DNA of 64,000 nucleotides from Salipaludibacillus sp. LMS25 (GTDB lineage Bacteria; Bacillota; Bacilli; Bacillales; Salisediminibacteriaceae): NCBI RefSeq assembly GCF_024362805.1, contig NZ_CP093299.1, positions 2,450,001 to 2,514,000 of the forward strand, read 5' to 3'. Shown piece by piece: positions 46,329 to 55,734 of this stretch (position 1 is its first letter; each line of letters starts with the position of its first letter). The notes under the pieces were generated by a model. It saw only the letters and a program-made list of their open reading frames with translations, ran no database searches and was not told where the DNA came from. The position numbers and the translations under genes were made by a program.

Positions 46329-46382
46329 TTTATCCCCCTCTTAAGGGGCAGGAAAACGCCCACTGATTGAGTTTAGCTTTAT
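46329..46382 (+). repeat. TTTAT-bounded element, type A short form
   Basis: TTTATCCCCCTCTTAAGGGG to GAGTTTAGCTTTAT; inner hairpins deleted. Lies between divergent yihY-like and ywbE genes, 71 bp before the ywbE start. Confidence 0.85.
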
Positions 46383-46453
46383 TAAAAAAACAGGAATCAC
46401 TCATTTTAATCTATGTCAATTTGAGTGATGAACATGAAAGTGAGGAAACGATT

Positions 46454-46663
46454 ATGAACGGTCAGCAAAGAAAAAACATCAAGCCTGGTATGGAAGTGGC
46501 CATTGTATTAAAGCAGGATCAACGAACAGGTAAGCTAACGAAAGGGGTTGTAAAGGATTTGTTAACGAAGTCGCAGACGCATCCCCATGGTATTAAAGTG
46601 AGACTCATTGACGGACAAGTGGGTCGTGTGAAAGAGATAATCTCTGATAGTGATAATCAGTAG
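46454..46663 (+). CDS. ywbE: YwbE family protein (DUF2196)
   Basis: A 69-residue conserved small protein. Its pattern NGQQRKNIKPGMEVAIVLKQDQRTGKLTKGVVKDLLT ... HPHGIKVRLIDGQVGRVKEI is that of the YwbE family (S1/KOW-like small beta-barrel, function unknown). The ATG after GTGAGGAAA was chosen; the longer frame begins inside the repeat element. Confidence 0.88.
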   Translation: MNGQQRKNIKPGMEVAIVLKQDQRTGKLTKGVVKDLLTKSQTHPHGIKVRLIDGQVGRVKEIISDSDNQ

Positions 46664-46766
46664 GGTACGCTCTTTAGAAGGTGGGAAACTGGAGCAAAAG
46701 GCTAACTAACGGTTTTGAAAAAAATAAGAAGAGGATGAGACAAATGGCTGTTACGTATAAGAAAAC

Positions 46767-46800
46767 CCGAACGGTCCTTTTCAATCCGTTCGGAATTTTT
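46767..46800 (+). terminator. Intrinsic terminator
   Basis: Stem CCGAACGG/CCGTTCGG with T5. Located 100 bp after ywbE. A 20-codon frame (ATG at 46744, AGAGGATGA upstream) spans it and is probably accidental. Confidence 0.7.
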
Positions 46801-46936
46801 CTATAATACGTACGTTATGCTCATTCCGGCAAAAGACGACCTTTTCATTCCAACGTATGACTTACACAATGGCTCGATACGGTTTTGCCCGTGCCTTAGT
46901 AGCCATGGTTACTGCTTCAGCCTTTCACATTATGAT

Positions 46937-48109
46937 TCATGACGAGTGGATCGCTTTTTTCATCCTAGTAAGTCCCTCCATAATTGTACTGCGTGGGCAG
47001 GCAACATTCATACGTACAAAGCCTTCTCCACCTTTACCAAAGCTTATTCCAGGGTTGAAGCCTACTTTTCCTTTGCTTATGAATAAATGATTTAGCTTAC
47101 TATCAGATAGACCTAATTTACTACAATCAATCCATAACAAGTAGGTGCCTTCAGGTTCCACAACGGTTAATTCAGGTAGCTCCTCAGCGATATAACTCCG
47201 GGCCACCTCAATATTTCCCTCTAAATAGGTTAAAAGCTCGGTAAGCCATTGTTCACCGTCACGATAAGCGGCTTCCATTGCCACGATGCCGAATGTGTTG
47301 AGGGTGAAGCTTCCTTGACGTCTGGCTATGGTATTTAGTTTCTTCTGAAGGTCGCTGTTAGCACAAATGATCACGGACGCTTGAAGTCCCGCTAAGTTAA
47401 ACGTTTTACTCGGTGCGGCTAATGTGATCGTATTTTCAGCAATCTCCTTAGATAAAGACGCGATTGGAATATGCTTATGCCCTGTCAAAATTAAATCAGA
47501 ATGAATCTCATCTGAGACAATGACAACATCATGAGCTAGGCAAAGTTCAGCCATCTGACGTAACTCTTCCACTGTCCATACCCGTCCTACGGGATTATGA
47601 GGATTGCAAAGTATGAAAAGCTTTACGCCATTATTAAGTGCCTGTTCAAAGGCTTCGAAGTCAATGGTGTATTGGTTTTTCTTTTTAATTAAGGGACAGT
47701 TTTCAATTTTACGGTCGTTATCCGTTATCATTGAGAAAAATGGCGGATAGACAGGTGATTGGATTAAGACACGATCACCTGGTTCAGTTAATGCTTGAAT
47801 CGCTTGGCCGATCGAGGGGACAACACCAGAGCTGTACGTTAGCCAGCTTTTAGTTATAGGCCATTCATGACGTTTTTTCATCCAATTGACAATGGCGTCA
47901 CTTACTGATTCACCTGTATACGTATACCCAAAAATGCCATGATCGACTCGTTTTTTGAGGGCATCACTGACAGCTTGCGGGGGTCTGAAATCCATATCGG
48001 CTACCCACATTGGTAAAACATCATCTTCTGTTTTAAAGACTTCCTTCGTCCGTTCCCATTTAACAGAGAATGTGCCCGTTCGGTCTATATTATGTTCGAA
48101 AAAGGCCAT
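46937..48109 (-). CDS. patB: MalY/PatB family aminotransferase (cystathionine beta-lyase type)
   Basis: A 390-residue class I/II PLP enzyme. The PatB/MalY signature start is VLPMWVADMDFRPP (about residues 31-44). PLP-site residues are in NPHNPVGR (about 168), VVSDEIHSDL (Asp about 200) and the Schiff-base lysine in APSKTFNLAGLQ (about 234). Arg near the C-terminus binds the carboxylate (GFVRMNVACPRS). Relatives cleave cystathionine or other Cys conjugates to homocysteine/thiol, pyruvate and ammonia. It is a single gene here, with no methionine operon adjacent. Confidence 0.9.
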   Translation of the reverse strand: MAFFEHNIDRTGTFSVKWERTKEVFKTEDDVLPMWVADMDFRPPQAVSDALKKRVDHGIFGYTYTGESVSDAIVNWMKKRHEWPITKSWLTYSSGVVPSIGQAIQALTEPGDRVLIQSPVYPPFFSMITDNDRKIENCPLIKKKNQYTIDFEAFEQALNNGVKLFILCNPHNPVGRVWTVEELRQMAELCLAHDVVIVSDEIHSDLILTGHKHIPIASLSKEIAENTITLAAPSKTFNLAGLQASVIICANSDLQKKLNTIARRQGSFTLNTFGIVAMEAAYRDGEQWLTELLTYLEGNIEVARSYIAEELPELTVVEPEGTYLLWIDCSKLGLSDSKLNHLFISKGKVGFNPGISFGKGGEGFVRMNVACPRSTIMEGLTRMKKAIHSS

Positions 48110-48226
48110 TATTTATCACCTACTAATCTATAGTCTCTTTTCAGTATAAGACGAAACCGTTTATTTAAGCAAAGTGAGTGTTTTCAAAGTAGTTTTAGTC
48201 ACAGCTTCTCACCACAAAAAAGGTGA

Positions 48227-48255
48227 TTGACTTTACTGGGGAAAAGGCGTAAATT
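48227..48255 (+). promoter_or_regulatory. Sigma-A type promoter, candidate for the ktrB leader
   Basis: TTGACT, 17 bases, TAAATT. It is about 130 bp before the riboswitch, so a nearer promoter is also possible. Confidence 0.4.
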
Positions 48256-48390
48256 ATGAGTATTATTAAGAGTTGTGTAAACGTAAAGTGATGTGAAAGT
48301 CATGTAAGATGTCACGAAACCTTTTGAGCTAAGAATTTACTAGAGGTGAGATATGTAGATGACATTATCAAAAAAATGTAACCTTTAAAT

Positions 48391-48517
48391 CGCTTAAATT
48401 GGCGTATTGCCAGTGCGGGGGAACCAATCAAGTGGTGGTATACTCACCTGGGGTTAAGCTTTTTGAAAAAAGCGGGGGTACTCCTGATCCCTCACCCGAC
48501 AGCTCACCTCGTAAGCG
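48391..48517 (+). promoter_or_regulatory. c-di-AMP riboswitch (ydaO-yuaA type)
   Basis: Conserved ydaO elements are visible in order: outer stem CGCTTA with CGTAAGCG at the end, GCCAGTGCGGGGGAACCAA, GGTATACTCACCTGGGG, and CCCGACAGCTCACCTCGTAAGCG. A terminator hairpin follows at 48543. It controls a potassium transporter gene, as expected: c-di-AMP binding would shut down uptake at high potassium. Confidence 0.88.
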
Positions 48518-48542
48518 TTAGTTCTAAGGAGAAGGGTCTTTT

Positions 48543-48574
48543 AGAGACCATTTTTAGACATGGTTTCTTTTTTT
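48543..48574 (+). terminator. Riboswitch-controlled terminator
   Basis: Stem AGAGACCAT/ATGGTTTCT followed by T7; the expression platform of the c-di-AMP riboswitch. Confidence 0.75.
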
Positions 48575-48640
48575 GTGCGAAGACTCGTTTTTTCTCATCA
48601 TATGGAGAATTTACTAACAATGAATGAGATGCTACGATCG

Positions 48641-48760
48641 CTTATCTCAGATAATCAATCTATTTAGACGGGAGATAACGGGCGCTAATGTCCTGATGCA
48701 CTCAACTACTAATCAGTGGGGGATGAAGGAAAACTCCCACTGATTGAAGCTTAGCTTTAT
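48641..48760 (+). repeat. TTTAT-bounded element, B-A hybrid
   Basis: Left part is type B (GGGAGATAACGGGCGCTAAT...), right part is the type A second hairpin and terminus (AATCAGTGGGGGATGAAGGA ... GCTTAGCTTTAT). It lies between the riboswitch terminator and the ktrB ribosome site. Confidence 0.85.
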
Positions 48761-48786
48761 ATCATTCTAGGTAAGAGGGGAAGACT

Positions 48787-50115
48787 ATGAAATTATCATC
48801 TGTTAAACAAAAGAAAATATCACCACCGAGAGTTCTTGCCGTTGGTTTTCTTGTCACTATCGTTATTGGAACGTTGTTACTCATGTTGCCTTTTGCCACA
48901 AAAGAAGGGATTACACTGATCGATGCTTTGTTTACGGCCACGTCTGCTACAACAGTGACAGGCCTTATTGTAGTAGACACTGGATCAGCCTTTACGTTCT
49001 TTGGCCAAATCGTCATTATGCTTTTAATTAAAGTCGGTGGTCTCGGTTTAATGACATTTGCTATTTTAATAGTTTTAGCATTAGGCAAACGTATCGGGTT
49101 AAGAGAAAGGTTGCTAGTCCAAGAGTCTCTAAATCAAACGTCGTTAGGGGGCATGATCCGTCTCGTAAAAGTACTGTTAATTTTTGCGTTCTCTATGGAA
49201 GCTATTGCCACCCTTTTCTTGTCATTTCATTGGATTCCTAAATATGGTTGGGGATTTGGCTTCTTTACGAGCTTATTTCATTCTATTTCGGCATTTAATA
49301 ACGCAGGATTCTCGTTATGGCGTGACAGTTTATCAGGATATGTTGGCGACCCTGTCGTTAATATCATCATCACATTTTTATTTATAACAGGAGGTATCGG
49401 GTTTACCGTCGTCTATGATTTATTTCGTACGAAAACATTCAGACAATTATCCCTTCATACAAAATTAATGTTAGTAGGGACGTTGGTTGTGAATATAGTC
49501 GCGATGTTCCTAATGTTTGTCCTTGAATACGGAAATCCAGATACACTTGGAAGTTTAACAGGAAGTGAGAAGTTATGGGCTTCCTATTTCCAAGCGGTCA
49601 CACCGAGAACGGCAGGCTTTAATACCGTGGATATCGGAAGCCTGACACCAGGTACAATCACGTTTATGTTGGTACTTATGTTCATTGGTGCAGGCAGTGC
49701 GTCTACGGGGAGCGGTATTAAGTTGACAACGTTTATTATTATCGTGTTGGCAATTAGCTCCTATTTAAGAGCACGAAAGGAAACGGTTGTGTTTGAGCGG
49801 CGCATTGATAATCACATTGTGATTCGTGCCCTTTCAATTGTCGGTGTTAGTCTGACCGCCGTCTTTATAAGTGTCTTTTTATTATCAGTTACAGAGACAG
49901 CTCCCTATTTAGCACTGGTTTTTGAAGCATTTTCAGCCTTTGGAACAGTAGGACTGTCCATGGGGATTACCGATGAGTTAACGTTTATGGGGAAGCAGGT
50001 TATCATTGTTTTGATGGTGATAGGACGAATTGGCCCGGTGACGTTAGCATTTGCGTTGGCAAAATCCGAGACAGCTCATGTTCGCTATCCGAAAGGCGAT
50101 GTGTTTACTGGGTGA
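48787..50115 (+). CDS. ktrB: Sodium-dependent potassium uptake membrane subunit (KtrB/KtrD)
   Basis: A 442-residue Trk/Ktr channel-like subunit with four membrane-pore-membrane repeats. Selectivity filter segments with the conserved Gly are in SATTVTGLIVVD (about residue 60), FHSISAFNNAGFSL (about 178), QAVTPRTAGFNTVD (about 280) and FEAFSAFGTVGLSMG (about 388). The gating loop GAGSASTGSGIKLTTF is present. It would work with a KtrA/KtrC-type RCK subunit encoded elsewhere. Ribosome site AAGAGGGGAAG. Leader carries a c-di-AMP riboswitch, terminator and a repeat element. Confidence 0.93.
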   Translation: MKLSSVKQKKISPPRVLAVGFLVTIVIGTLLLMLPFATKEGITLIDALFTATSATTVTGLIVVDTGSAFTFFGQIVIMLLIKVGGLGLMTFAILIVLALGKRIGLRERLLVQESLNQTSLGGMIRLVKVLLIFAFSMEAIATLFLSFHWIPKYGWGFGFFTSLFHSISAFNNAGFSLWRDSLSGYVGDPVVNIIITFLFITGGIGFTVVYDLFRTKTFRQLSLHTKLMLVGTLVVNIVAMFLMFVLEYGNPDTLGSLTGSEKLWASYFQAVTPRTAGFNTVDIGSLTPGTITFMLVLMFIGAGSASTGSGIKLTTFIIIVLAISSYLRARKETVVFERRIDNHIVIRALSIVGVSLTAVFISVFLLSVTETAPYLALVFEAFSAFGTVGLSMGITDELTFMGKQVIIVLMVIGRIGPVTLAFALAKSETAHVRYPKGDVFTG

Positions 50116-50610
50116 TGGTCGGATTACTAATAACAAATGGAAGTCGTCCACACTAATGAACTGGACGGCTTCTGCTATTATTCTAATTCAACTAGCCATG
50201 CGCCGTACATTTTTTAACGATCCCATTATTATCAATGCCCACACCGAGTCTTGGGCTACCGCATAAAACAACGGTGCGCTATTATGTCCCACAACAGAGT
50301 GTCGCATATGTGAAGCTTATTGCTAATTTCCTTTGGCCATTCCTTTTGTAAATAAAGACATTTTTTTCGTTATAAAAGCGAAGGGTCGCCATGGTCTATT
50401 GTCTCTTTTCATAATTATAGGAATAAGCGTTACCCCCGATCAGTGATAGGGCGAGAAACGGAGTGAAAAAACGAGTGTGAGTTTCTCCAGCAGAATAAAT
50501 TTACTTTGAGTCCTACTCACCGAACCGCCACTACCTCGTTAATGTCAAAACTTTCATCTTTCACACAGTATTGATAAACTAAAAAGAGTCTCAGTAAAAG
50601 GAGTTATCAT
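50116..50610. other. Gap without recognisable gene
   Basis: A hairpin AAGTCGTCCA/TGGACGGCTT at 50142-50173 may terminate ktrB although it lacks a T tract. Nothing else could be supported before mqnB. Confidence 0.4.
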
Positions 50611-51273
50611 ATGGAACAATTGGCCAAGCATGTGTTAATAGTCACGTCGGTAGATGCAGAGAAAACTGCTATTCTATCAGGAATTCAAGACAGACAAACA
50701 CTCGAAATAGACGTTCACACAGTAGGAGTTGGGTCTGTAGCAGCTGCAGTTAATACAGCGAATCTCCTTGCGAAACATTCGTATGATATGGTAATTAATA
50801 TGGGGGTTGCCGGCGGATTCCCTAGCAAGGCAGAAATTGGAGATGCTGTCATTGCAACCGACATAACGGCTGCGGACTTGGGAGCGGAAAGTGATGATGG
50901 CTTTAAACCGATTGAAGAATTAGGATTCGGTCAGTCAGTACTGAGGAGTGACAACGTGCTAAGTGAACGCTTAACGCAAGGGTTGAAAGCAAGATGCACG
51001 TTTTCTATTCATAGAGGACCTGTCGTAACATTGTCGACTGTTACGGGAACAGCTAAAACATTAACAGAACTGGAAAAGCGGGTACAAGGAGTCGTCGCTG
51101 AAGCGATGGAAGGCTTTGGCGTGGCTACCGCAGCTACCAGTGCTAATATACCGTTTTTAGAGATTCGCACGATCTCAAATATGGTCGGTCCGAGAGATAA
51201 ATCGGCTTGGCGACTTGATGTGGCACTTCATTCATTAGAACACGTCAGTAAGCATTTAAAGGAGGTTTTATAA
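50611..51273 (+). CDS. mqnB: Futalosine hydrolase (MqnB)
   Basis: A 220-residue nucleosidase of the phosphorylase superfamily that removes adenine from (aminodeoxy)futalosine in the futalosine route to menaquinone. Motifs are VGVGSVAAAVNTANLL (about residues 37-52), NMGVAGGFPSKAEIGDAVIA (about 68-87), and the substrate/Asp segment AEAMEGFGVATAA ... FLEIRTISNMVGPRDKSAW (about 155-190). Its stop codon touches the start of mqnD. Ribosome site AAAAGGAG. Confidence 0.92.
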   Translation: MEQLAKHVLIVTSVDAEKTAILSGIQDRQTLEIDVHTVGVGSVAAAVNTANLLAKHSYDMVINMGVAGGFPSKAEIGDAVIATDITAADLGAESDDGFKPIEELGFGQSVLRSDNVLSERLTQGLKARCTFSIHRGPVVTLSTVTGTAKTLTELEKRVQGVVAEAMEGFGVATAATSANIPFLEIRTISNMVGPRDKSAWRLDVALHSLEHVSKHLKEVL

Positions 51274-52107
51274 ATGAACATCGCATTTTCACCGTGTCCA
51301 AATGATACATTTACGTTCCATGCGTGGGTGCACGGACTTATTGACGGTGCACCGGAACTTCACGTGACGTATGCTGATATTGATAAGACGAATTATTGGG
51401 CAATGGCTCATAAGGGACCTGAAGTCATGAAGATTTCTTATGCGGCATTACCGTACGTGTTGAGTGATTATCAGTTGATCCCATGCGGAGGCGCACTTGG
51501 TCGGGGATGTGGCCCATTAGTATTAACGAAGGAGAAGGGACATACTGCCGATCTATCAGGGAAAACAGTGGCGGTTCCTAGTGATAAGTCAACTGCTTTT
51601 ATGTTGTTCACGTTATGGGCGGCGCAAAATGTTCCCCATGGAATAGGTAAGGTGGTTGTACTGCCATTTAATGAGATAATGCCAGCTGTTAAAGCTGGTA
51701 AAGTGGATGCGGGTCTCGTCATACATGAAGCTAGATTTACATACAAACAGTACGACTTAACACTGATGGTGGATTTAGGTGACTGGTGGGAAGGAGACAC
51801 AGGATTGCCGATTCCATTAGGGGCGATCATTGCTAAAAGAACATTAGGAAAAAAAGAAGAGATTACCGAATGGATACGCCGATCTGTAGAGTATGCTTGG
51901 AAACACCCAGAAGCCTCCATGGACTATGTTATGGCTCACGCAGACGAAATGTCAGGGGATGTGGCAAAATCGCATATTGAATTATACGTCAATGAGTTTA
52001 CGGAAAAATTAGGTGAGGATGGTTATGCTGCTATTGAATCCCTGTTAAGTAGAGCTGCTGCCGAAGGGGTTGTACCTCAATGTGATTTAGCAAGGCTTAG
52101 GGATTGA
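51274..52107 (+). CDS. mqnD: 1,4-dihydroxy-6-naphthoate synthase (MqnD)
   Basis: A 277-residue enzyme of the MqnA/MqnD periplasmic-binding-protein-like fold that converts cyclic dehypoxanthine futalosine to 1,4-dihydroxy-6-naphthoate. Family signatures: FSPCPNDTFTFHAWVHG at the N-terminus, KISYAALPYVL, GRGCGPLVL, VPSDKSTAFMLF, and IHEARFTY (His catalytic candidate, about 147). Directly follows mqnB with shared AGGAGG upstream. A strong terminator ends the pair. MqnA, MqnC and MqnE are not in the window. Confidence 0.92.
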   Translation: MNIAFSPCPNDTFTFHAWVHGLIDGAPELHVTYADIDKTNYWAMAHKGPEVMKISYAALPYVLSDYQLIPCGGALGRGCGPLVLTKEKGHTADLSGKTVAVPSDKSTAFMLFTLWAAQNVPHGIGKVVVLPFNEIMPAVKAGKVDAGLVIHEARFTYKQYDLTLMVDLGDWWEGDTGLPIPLGAIIAKRTLGKKEEITEWIRRSVEYAWKHPEASMDYVMAHADEMSGDVAKSHIELYVNEFTEKLGEDGYAAIESLLSRAAAEGVVPQCDLARLRD

Positions 52108-52150
52108 ATTTGAAGGTTGCCGTTATGATTAGACGGGGAGCAGAAACATA

Positions 52151-52191
52151 AAAAAACAGCGTGTGTTGAGGTGAGCACACGCTGTTTTTAA
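52151..52191. terminator. Bidirectional terminator
   Basis: Stem AAAAACAGCGTGTG/CACACGCTGTTTTT between mqnD and the convergent DUF2188 gene. Confidence 0.85.
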
Positions 52192-52282
52192 TTAAGCTTG
52201 CTAGGAGAAAATAACGAACCCCTCATCTCATGCTACTTTGTCCAATAGAGACATGTCTAAGTGACTAAAAAGATCGGCTTTC

Positions 52283-52744
52283 TTACTGAATATCATATGA
52301 TTGTCGTTCCTGAATGGAACCGTCCGATTTGTGAATAACGAGGTGTGTTTGTTTATTTTTAGCTATCTCTTTAGCTCGCTTAATGGCTTCTTGCTTATTC
52401 TCAAAGACCTCAGACGGCTGTTTGGCCTCTTCCGCCTGCACCGCCCAGCCATTTTCATGCGGATAAACGTGTTCGCCTTTCTCCATCAGTTCGGGTCGGG
52501 AAGATGAGTGGTTGTCACCATCGCGCTTTTTTAACTCTTTATCATGTTTATATGTGATCTCTTTAATCTCTTTCTCACTGGCGTGACTGTACCATTCTTT
52601 AGCTTGCTCCGTTGCGATTGGAATGGCCCGTCCTTCTTCATATCCTTCATCAACCATAGCATTGGCAATGTCTATCGCCTTTTTCTTAATAGGTGTCTTT
52701 AGGTTTTTTAACGAGTCAGGATAATCGTTTGTATCCCATGGCAC
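52283..52744 (-). CDS. YdaT-like protein with C-terminal DUF2188
   Basis: A 153-residue hydrophilic protein. The N-terminal part (PWDTNDYPDSLKNLKTPIKKKAIDIANAMVDEGYEEGRAIPIATEQAKEW) is ChaB/YdaT-like. The last 60 residues (HVYPHENGWAVQAEEAKQPSEVFENKQEAIKRAKEIAKNKQTHLVIHKSDGSI) are a DUF2188 domain. B. subtilis YdaT is a SigB-regulated stress protein of similar size. The GTG start after GGAGGTG gives the usual MPW beginning. A related DUF2188-like gene at 41454 has been broken by a repeat. Confidence 0.8.
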   Translation of the reverse strand: MPWDTNDYPDSLKNLKTPIKKKAIDIANAMVDEGYEEGRAIPIATEQAKEWYSHASEKEIKEITYKHDKELKKRDGDNHSSSRPELMEKGEHVYPHENGWAVQAEEAKQPSEVFENKQEAIKRAKEIAKNKQTHLVIHKSDGSIQERQSYDIQ

Positions 52745-52825
52745 ATGAAACACCTCCATCACGTTGTTGTCCTTTCTTTACCACATTCAGTGGAAAGCTA
52801 AACAACAGAGGATGGAGATGAATCG

Positions 52826-55288
52826 TTATAGCGATTTAAAAGAACGGAGTCTAAGAGTGTTTAAAACGACTGATACAGAGCTGAAAGCCATGGCCGCCCC
52901 AGCAATCATTGGGTTGAGTAACCAGCCAAAGAACGGATAAAACACACCTGCCGCAACTGGAATAAGGATAACATTATATCCGAATGCCCAACCTAGATTT
53001 TGCCAAATCATCCGCATTGTTGAACGGGATAAGCGAAGTGCTGTTACGACACTCATAATATCTCCACGCATAAGTGTCATATTAGCTGTCTCCATCGCCA
53101 CATCCGTTCCTGTACCGATGGCAATCCCTACATCTGCTTGAGCGAGAGCTGGCGCATCATTGATCCCATCCCCTACCATGGCCACCACATTCCCTTCAGC
53201 TTGAAGGGACGCCACTTCTTTCGCTTTATCCTCAGGTAAAACTTCAGCGATAAACCGATCCACACCTGTTTCGTTGGCGATAGCTTGTGCTGTTTTATGA
53301 TGATCGCCAGTTATCATGACCACGTCCAAACCTAATGATGTCATGTGTTTAATCGCTTGAATAGAGTCTTTTTTAACTGTGTCGGCAACACTGATGATAC
53401 CTGCACTTATGTTATCTATAGCGATGAACATCGGCGTTTTTCCCGCATTAGCCAAGTGTTCAGCATGAGGAAATAACTGGCTAAAATCCACTTGGTGATC
53501 GCGCATTAATTTAGCATTTCCGATCAAAATGTGTTGCCCATTGACCGTCGCTTCAATGCCTAATCCCGTAATAGCATTTACGTTTTCGGGTTCCGCTAAT
53601 GGTAACTGTTTCGTTCTTGCATGACGGACAATTGCTTCCCCTAACGGATGTTCCGACGCTGTTTCAACGGAGCCAGCAATCGTTAACACGTGATCTTCAC
53701 TGTATGAATGGCTCGTGATAATATCCGTTACGGTCGGTTTTCCTTCAGTAATCGTGCCTGTTTTATCAAGGACGACCGTCGTTGTTTTATAAGCTTTTTC
53801 CAAGCTTGTAGCATCTTTAATAAGAACCCCGTTTTCAGCGCCTTTTTCCGTGCCTACCATAATCGCTGTAGGTGTTGCTAATCCGAGCGCACAAGGGCAG
53901 GCAATAATGAGAACAGCGATAAACGTCGTTAAGGCAAAAATACCGGAAGGCTCAGGTCCAATCATGTACCAGATGATGGCTGATAACGTCGCTATAATCA
54001 CCACAGCTGGCACGAAATAAGCTGACATGATATCCACCGTTCGTTGAATCGGGGCTTTGGAACCTTGGGCTTCATTCACAAGTCGGATAATTTGGGCCAA
54101 GGCGGTATCTTTCCCTATTTTTGTTGCTTTAAAGGTGAAGCTACCAGACGTATTGATGGTAGCACCGATGACTTCATCATCTTTTGATTTCTCAACGGGA
54201 ATGGATTCACCGGTTAGCATTGATTCATCCACAGCGGAGTACCCTTTTACCACGATTCCGTCAACTGGCACACGTTCTCCAGGTCTGACGACGATAAGGT
54301 CGCCAATTCGTACTTGTTCCACTGGTATGTCTACTTCTTCACCATTCGTCACAACTCTAGCTGTTTTAGCCTGCATGTTCATTAATTTTTTTATAGCACT
54401 GGATGTTTTTCCTTTTGCTTTAGTTTCAAAATACCGTCCTAGAAGTATTAAGGTGGTAATGACTGTTGTCACATCGTAATAAAGTTGGTAAGGAAATCCC
54501 ATCGTTGTTAAGGTTTCAGGAAATAAGGTCATAGCTCCGCTGTACACCCACGCTGAGGTTGTCCCCATTGCCACGAGCACGTTCATATCTGCCGACTTAT
54601 TTTTTAATACTTTATAACTATTTTTGTAAAAACGCCACCCGGGGACAAGTTGGACATAACTGGTAAGAAGCAATAAGAAATAAGGGTTTGCCATCCAATC
54701 AGGCACCCAACCGCTTCCGTGAGGCATCATATGTGGGAGACTGCCAATCAGTACGATGATGGTGACGATCGCCCCGCTCACCACATCCCGCTTTAATTTA
54801 GTCGCTTCTTGTTCGTGAGGATCGTCAGCTAGTTGCGGTGTTTCTTCTTCCAGTAAAGTTGACTCGTAGCCAATACTCGTTACTTTTTCAGCAACCTTCT
54901 GCGGATCGAAAGACGGGTCTGACGTCGTGACTTGCGCTTGATTCGATGCAAGGTTTACACTCGCCTCCTCAACACCATCTAATCGGTTAATCACCTTCTC
55001 AACGCGAGCGACACAAGAGGCACACGTCATCCCTTTCACAGAATAACTGTATTTTTTCTCAGTAGGATCAGCCTTAGGCTCCGCCTCATAACCGGCCTTA
55101 TGGATGGCGTTAACAATCTCTTGTTCAGTCGCTATTCCTGGGTCATATGTCACTTGAGCTTGATTGGTAGCTAAGTTGACACTAACCGATGAGACGCCTT
55201 CTTTTCGATTGACGATTTTTTCCACGCGAGCGACACAAGAGGCGCATGTCATTCCACGTACGAAAAAATCTTGTGTTTTATCGGTCAT
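52826..55288 (-). CDS. copA: Copper-exporting P1B-type ATPase (CopA)
   Basis: An 820-residue copper(I) efflux pump of the cytoplasmic membrane. Two N-terminal metal-binding domains each have GMTCASC (about residues 9-15 and 77-83). Eight membrane segments follow, with the CPC ion site IACPCALG, phosphorylation motif [11 protein letters not shown], actuator motif [15 protein letters not shown] (HP motif), [16 protein letters not shown] (hinge), and [13 protein letters not shown] (YN of segment 7). Ribosome site AGGAGG precedes the ATG at 55288. No csoR or copZ gene is adjacent in the window. Confidence 0.95.
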   Translation of the reverse strand: MTDKTQDFFVRGMTCASCVARVEKIVNRKEGVSSVSVNLATNQAQVTYDPGIATEQEIVNAIHKAGYEAEPKADPTEKKYSYSVKGMTCASCVARVEKVINRLDGVEEASVNLASNQAQVTTSDPSFDPQKVAEKVTSIGYESTLLEEETPQLADDPHEQEATKLKRDVVSGAIVTIIVLIGSLPHMMPHGSGWVPDWMANPYFLLLLTSYVQLVPGWRFYKNSYKVLKNKSADMNVLVAMGTTSAWVYSGAMTLFPETLTTMGFPYQLYYDVTTVITTLILLGRYFETKAKGKTSSAIKKLMNMQAKTARVVTNGEEVDIPVEQVRIGDLIVVRPGERVPVDGIVVKGYSAVDESMLTGESIPVEKSKDDEVIGATINTSGSFTFKATKIGKDTALAQIIRLVNEAQGSKAPIQRTVDIMSAYFVPAVVIIATLSAIIWYMIGPEPSGIFALTTFIAVLIIACPCALGLATPTAIMVGTEKGAENGVLIKDATSLEKAYKTTTVVLDKTGTITEGKPTVTDIITSHSYSEDHVLTIAGSVETASEHPLGEAIVRHARTKQLPLAEPENVNAITGLGIEATVNGQHILIGNAKLMRDHQVDFSQLFPHAEHLANAGKTPMFIAIDNISAGIISVADTVKKDSIQAIKHMTSLGLDVVMITGDHHKTAQAIANETGVDRFIAEVLPEDKAKEVASLQAEGNVVAMVGDGINDAPALAQADVGIAIGTGTDVAMETANMTLMRGDIMSVVTALRLSRSTMRMIWQNLGWAFGYNVILIPVAAGVFYPFFGWLLNPMIAGAAMAFSSVSVVLNTLRLRSFKSL

Positions 55289-55734
55289 TTTCTGATGCCT
55301 CCTGTAAAAAATCATAGGGTATGTGTTTATATCGTGACAATTAGCTTTGATAATTAGGAGAAGTTACATTGTTAGTTTACCATACCCGTGTAAGGTATGG
55401 AAGGAATTCTTCTTTTCGAAGTATATGATATTAAGGAAGGTGTCTACTAATTTAGTTGATTCTATTAATGTCAAGGTATAATGATTGGAAGTGGTTAAAA
55501 AACAGATTTTCATTTAAATTGTCTGGTGTTGGTTTAAACGATGTCATCCTGTCATGGAGGGTGGCAAGATCGGCAGACCTATCGAACACTGCCAAAGAAA
55601 GCCAACGCTGTATGTCAGTTATATCGATCTTTTCACTACCTTTATTTCGAATAATCACTATTTACCTACAGTTCGAACAACTTTCATTTTGTTCTCTTTT
55701 GCCTGAATTTTAAAGTGTGAAGGACTTATAGGTT
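55289..55734. other. Gap without supported gene
   Basis: Frames overlap on both strands at 55452-55713 without ribosome sites. AT content rises here by eye, marking the start of an island that extends to about 59.5 kb. Confidence 0.35.

Noticed and set aside
50051..50266. 71-residue frame overlapping the ktrB end
   Set aside because: Out-of-frame shadow of ktrB running into noncoding sequence.
55452..55713. Overlapping frames on both strands downstream of copA
   Set aside because: Neither has a ribosome site or recognised domain; possibly a scrap but not supportable.
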